The translations under genes and the position numbers were made by a program. Below, in pieces: positions 59,225 through 64,000 of a stretch of 64,000 bases of DNA (its first letter is position 1; each line of letters opens with the position of its first letter). Origin of the DNA: Apteryx mantelli (lineage: Eukaryota > Chordata > Aves > Apterygiformes > Apterygidae); NCBI RefSeq assembly GCF_036417845.1, contig NC_089980.1:116089169-116153168 (forward strand), given 5' to 3'. The notes beneath the pieces are model-generated. The model was not told the DNA's origin. It made no database searches and saw nothing but the letters and a program-made list of their open reading frames with translations.

Positions 59225-59475
59225 ATACTGGGCTAACTCCAGGATACTGGACCTGACTCAGGAAGACCCTTATTCTCATCTGAGGAGTCTGAAACAAATG
59301 CTCAAGGAAAGTGCTAGATTATTTGTCTCTAGATGTTCTCAAATCAGGAGTGAATGACTTGCTGGAAGGCACTTGGCCAAACACACACAGCTGGTCTCAG
59401 TTGGGGGGAATGAAAATTAACAGGATCAAACTAGTTGATCTAGTGATCCTTTCTGACCTTAAATTTTGGAAATTG
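59225..59475 (+). mobile_element. Old CR1 LINE 3' fragment, sense
   Basis: GTGAATGACTTGCTGGAAGG followed by ACTAGTTGATCTAGTGATCC and TTTCTGACCTTAAATTTTGG resembles the CR1 3' UTR end (CTAGATGATCT...GGTCCCTTCTGACCTTAAA). The terminal octamer repeat is not kept. It is diverged and its left boundary is uncertain. Confidence 0.6.
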
Positions 59476-59864
59476 CCGTGCACCAGGACTATTCATGTTG
59501 AGCAAAACAGCAGTTTGTACGACTAAAAGCCTGGTTTTGGTGTTAGTGTGGTGAACCATCATGATGTTGACCACAGAAATGCTTTTCAGCATCAAGCGGT
59601 GTTGTAAACAAATAATTGCAAAAATGTTCAAAGTCTCTGAGAACACTTTAGTAATGTTGACACTAACAAAGAAGGAGGAGAATATCCACTGAAGTCTGTA
59701 AAAGCCAAATCAAGAAAATCAGCAGATTTCTTTAAACAGATTTCGGAAAATCAAACAACAGTCAAGTTTTGTTGTAGTTTCCAGACTATCAGGAGTCCAT
59801 TTGCTCCCAATGAATTTACTTCATTTTTGCAACACACCCACTATGTATTGCTCTTCAATAGAGA

Positions 59865-59942
59865 AGATGAGTCAATATAATTGGAAGAATAATGCCTTAC
59901 TAAAGATGGGCCAATATATTTGGAGAATAATTCCTTACTTAA
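59865..59942 (+). repeat. Imperfect 39-bp tandem duplication
   Basis: Two adjacent units begin AGATGAGTCAATATAATTGG and AGATGGGCCAATATATTTGG, and both end TTACT(A/T)AAG-like. They differ at several positions, so the duplication is not recent. Confidence 0.8.
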
Positions 59943-61199
59943 GATAAAACTAGATTTTGCTTTTAATATCATTATGGAAAGGACATACAGATTAAAGAGC
60001 TGAAAGTACTGGAGATCTGTCAAAGTATGTCACCATCGTGCTTGAGAAAGAAAGAATTTGACAAGTAACAATATACTTCAAAGGAAAGCTAACAAAACCC
60101 CATTCTTCTGATACTTATGCCTAGGAGAGTCATTCCTTTTCCTTAAAAGAAAGCTTCTAGAGAAAAGAATAATGAAAACACATTTTTTTTCCCCAGAAAA
60201 ACTCTAAATCAAGCACTCAGGGGGGGAAAATCTTTTAGAGACTGAACTGCCTCAGTGATTTCAGGGAAAATTAAGTAAATGATGCTTAGAGAGGTAGAGG
60301 TCTCTCAGAGACACAGCGAATGGTGTTCTTCTCACTTCTGGAGGTCATGTGTTGTTTCTTTGCTATTTTTACCCAGATACCTTTTCAAGCATGATGTTTT
60401 CAATCACTCTAGCTCAGAATTAGGGTACTTCTAGTCAGGTTTACAAAATAGTTCCAGATTTCTGCAGACATTATCTCTACACAGACTTTGGACTGATTCA
60501 AAGAGGTGCGGGGTCAACAGAGGCGCCACAATTCTAAATGTGGCAAAGGCCAACATTTATATGGCAGATGGCACTGCAACAGAGAGAGACCTAAGACACC
60601 AGCTCAGATAGCAGGAACAGTCTAGCACGACAGCACAGAGCCCATACTCCCTAATTTGTCAGGAAGCAAAAGCTTGCGCAGGCTTCTGTCTGCCAGGGCA
60701 AGAATGTGCTATGTTGGGCCTTTAACTGTGAACTATTAGGTGACTCACAGGAGTCTGATGCTTTACTATTATTAATTCCTGGAAATCAGGCCAAGGCAGA
60801 GAGATATGTTGGAGGCCTGGGGCCATATCCCTACATAGAATTGATCTGTGGGTAGGATGCACATCCCAGTTCTCCTGCATAGGCACAGACAAATGGATTT
60901 TGTGTGTCTGAACTGTACTGCACTGTACTATTGATCTGTAACCAGCTCCTGTAGTGCAATCTGGAACATACAGACAGGCTCACCTGCAGTCTGTGGGTAC
61001 ATTTATGTGCCAATTGATTGGGATCCTCAAAAGCTAGCATATGAGACCTACCAAGGGCTAGTCAATAGAGAAATACTAAAGACTGATGATGAAGTGCTCA
61101 ACTCATGCAGCCAGGAGGTGGTAATTCTTGCTTTGGGTGCCTTAGACCAGACTCCTCTCCAAAAGAAACCTAAATTATTTTAAAAGATAGCAATACTGA

Positions 61200-61216
61200 C
61201 TGCTGCTGCTGCTGCT
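61200..61216 (+). repeat. (CTG)n microsatellite
   Basis: Five CTG units plus a partial one, in non-coding DNA. Confidence 0.9.
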
Positions 61217-61795
61217 ACCTCCCCTTTCACTACAATGATTAGAGCACTGACCAAGCGCATGGGAAACTTGCTGATGTTCCTTCCTCTGTCTGACAGGCTT
61301 GAAACCCTCAATTGCGAAACGAGTGTCCTAAGGATCAAGCCCTGGACTATGACAGAAGGTTGGTTACTCTCCTTCAGCCTAAAGCTATATTACTTTGTAT
61401 AGAAACAATCAAAATGTTACCAAGGGAGAGAAAGAAGAATCTTGGGTTCTGTTCCCTGATGTATTTCTGACTCTTCAAATTAAAAGGCAAAGTAAAAGTG
61501 AAAATGATTCTTGGAGCAGGGCTTGGAAGCCAGGACTCTCCCATCATCCACCTGGCTGGTTGAATGACCAGGCAAGAATCAGGGATGATCCCTCTTCCTT
61601 CTCTTCTAATCCATCTTGAATTCTGTATGCAAGCAAAATACACGAGATGATAGGTTATTTGGATCTACCATAGCATTCCTCCGATTTACTGGGAGTACCA
61701 TAATATCAGGAATATGCAACAATGCTAAATAACAAAATAATTTGCTGCATTAATGGCAAAATCTACCTGTTTTACTACCCTGATAGTTAATTTTT

Positions 61796-61834
61796 TTTCT
61801 TATATTTTCTTATTTTCTTATATTTTCTTATACA
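61796..61834 (+). repeat. TTTTCTTA-type short tandem repeat
   Basis: Four copies of (TA)TTTTCTTA with variable length. Confidence 0.85.
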
Positions 61835-62944
61835 TATTTTAAATTATGTTTTCATTAGATTTCAAAATTATTTATTTTTAAAAGACAAATGCATGTTAAA
61901 TGGAAAAATAATTAACTTCTTAATGTACAAACTAATCAGGTGCTTCTAACATATACATACCTAGGAAGGGTGAGTCTCTGACTCTGCAGCTCTTTCATAG
62001 CCATGTTAATATTTAGTCCTGCATTTTCTTTTCATTTTCAAATCTGCTGACTTTGCAGCATTTTGGTCCCTAAAATAACATACTTTTTTTAGTTTTCCTG
62101 GCTTAAACAACAGGTGGTAAAAACAAAAGCATGCAAGGGAATGTACTGTGCATGTTCTAAGCAAAACAAATGGAAGAGCAGTTTACCGGGTGATTGTTTT
62201 TGTCCACTGCACCTCCAGCTGTAGAGAACATCTGGAGACACCAAACTAGCTCCTCATCTGCTGTGTACTGGCCCCGTTCCATTGCCTTCTGTGGGGCAGG
62301 GCTCAAACATACTAACTAGGAATGTGATCCATCATGTCTTGTGCTAAGATTAAAAAACACTTTTGCTGATTTCATGGCAGAAACACACGCCAGAGTCTTA
62401 GGCACTTTGGTGGCAAGACTCTACTGTCAGAAAAAACAGTAGGCTATCAGCACTGACCTCCCCAAGCAATGGTTTTAATAGCAACTATATAGCTGAGGGC
62501 TTATCAAAATATAAGGCTACTCCATGCAGTCAGCAGAACTGAACGGAGAGAAAAGAGAAATTTGAGTGAAATGCATGCTGTTTACATTACAACAGAAGTT
62601 AACCATAGACCAGAAGGGGACAGTTGCTGACCAATCTGGGACAGAAAGACAACAGGTTCCTATTAAAATACTATTATTTCCATGGTTTGACACTTTATGC
62701 ATTTGTTGTGTAACATACCTTTTTACTATAATGCGAATTTCATATGCTGAGTTTGGGTATTCTGGAAAAAGCTTTCTGGCTTTACTGATTCCTCTGTCTT
62801 TGACAATACTCATTTTTTAGATTTGTAATTTAGTGCAAGTGATTCAATATTTTCCATGATATATATATTTTTCTCATTTAATAGGGCAGTTTGGTAACAC
62901 TTAAGATTCCTGAATGAAAGGACAGAAAGGACTGCCTGGTTATC

Positions 62945-63025
62945 TTATTCCTGCAAGAACAGGCCAAAGAATTTCACTCCTGCATCAAGCCAATAACCTT
63001 TGGTTAAATTAGGTCAAAGTGTTCT
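62945..63025 (+). repeat. Possible ancient interspersed repeat
   Basis: GGCCAAAGAATTTCACTCCT then CATCAAGCCAATAACCTTTG resembles an old amniote repeat phrase (AATTTCACCCAGT...AGCCCAATAACTTGTGGTT). Recognition is from memory and weak. Confidence 0.3.
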
Positions 63026-63496
63026 TCTGTTCTAATCATCTGTCTCAAAGCTATATGGTTTCTCTGTTTTGGGTAATGACCTCACTGGAAAATCAGGTGT
63101 CAAATGGATCATCTTGGAGATGCTGAAAAAATACACAGGCTACTCTTCACTTTGCACTTAACTTTTGCTTATTCAACCCTTTTTTATCTGCTGACTTGGC
63201 AGCATTCTGTTTTCCCAAAACGATCTGTGCTCTTTTTGAAAAGACACACAGACTGACAGCATAATCATGAATCAGGATGATGTTGATCACAGCTATTTTA
63301 GGATTATCCCACCTGCTTTTTGACTTCCTTATACAGAGAAGTAAAGCCTATAGTAAGGCTGGCTAAACTACATGGCTCTTTCAAATGCTACAGGTACAAC
63401 CTTGTTAATAAATGCAATTAAATTTGCATCATGTGAGGCAGCGATGATGTTTTCCTTGCACTTGCTAGGTAGCACCCAGGGCAGAGCCGAACTGAG

Positions 63497-63550
63497 TCAG
63501 GACCTGGGGATCTGGAGTAAGAACTAGGACTTTCAAATCAGGACCTGGGG
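63497..63550 (+). repeat. Direct repeat TCAGGACCTGGGG
   Basis: The 13-mer occurs at 63497-63509 and 63538-63550, 41 bp apart. Confidence 0.8.
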
Positions 63551-64000
63551 CAGAAAAGGGGTTTGGTTTTGTGGTTACGATTTGGGAAGTGTGAGAAGCA
63601 CAGGTTTGAGGGTCTTGGTCTGTGGCTCTTGACCATTTTGAGATTTTGATATTTTGCTCACAGGTCAAGAAGTTTGGCTGCCTTTAACTAGGAAGAGATT
63701 TTTTTCTTTCTTTTCTGACATTCCTCCTCAGAGCATATACTAAGGCTTTCAGACACTACTCTGAAAAGTCATCTGACTCTGGGGGTGCAATAAAATTACT
63801 TATGTCCCCATAAAGCTGCATAATATCTTAACAGGGACACAGTCCAGGCACTGGGCTAACGTATGAACAATCTAATAGATCCTTGCAACTCTGTTGTCCA
63901 ACATCAAGGCATTCTGAGCTTCTGTCACAGATGTAGGAGACCAACAAACAAGTGGTACAGGCCTCATCCTGACCAGCCAGAAGCAGCACCAGTGGATATT

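Overview
This window is vertebrate nuclear DNA, most likely from a bird. It is AT-rich with long non-coding stretches and carries diverged CR1 LINE fragments, one of which keeps the typical ATTCTATG-like 3' end. Its two protein-coding loci are syntenic with human 8p23.3, where the order is ARHGEF10-KBTBD11-MYOM2-CSMD1. I cannot name the species.

Layout. (1) About 2.3-6.8 kb, minus strand: five exons of the 5' part of MYOM2 (M-protein, myomesin-2), from the start codon into the first Ig domain. The rest of the gene lies beyond the left edge. The exons were found by translating between splice sites; all junctions agree in phase (2, 2, 0, 2) and the peptide follows the family closely. (2) About 6.8-14.8 kb: probable MYOM2 intron 1 with a CR1 copy. 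A candidate non-coding first exon and muscle-type promoter sits at about 14.6-14.8 kb. (3) About 15-50 kb: a roughly 35 kb gene-poor interval with CR1 fragments, microsatellites, a GC-rich block at 24.8-25.1 kb, and a few well-formed but non-coding exon-like segments on the plus strand, notably 16524-16630 and 21449-21560. (4) 50.76-52.58 kb, minus strand: KBTBD11, a 607-residue BTB-BACK-Kelch protein in one GC-rich coding exon with a strong Kozak start and a likely acceptor just upstream. (5) 52.8-64 kb: AT-rich flank with an old CR1 fragment and small repeats. No ARHGEF10 exon was recognised there.

The genes do not form a functional unit. MYOM2 encodes a structural protein of the sarcomeric M-band, and KBTBD11 a putative Cullin-3 substrate adaptor. 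Both are transcribed right to left. I found no RNA gene, CRISPR array, intact transposon or unknown multi-gene system. The most interesting unexplained signals are the possible spliced plus-strand transcript next to the MYOM2 promoter candidate and the alternative acceptor in the MYOM2 head.
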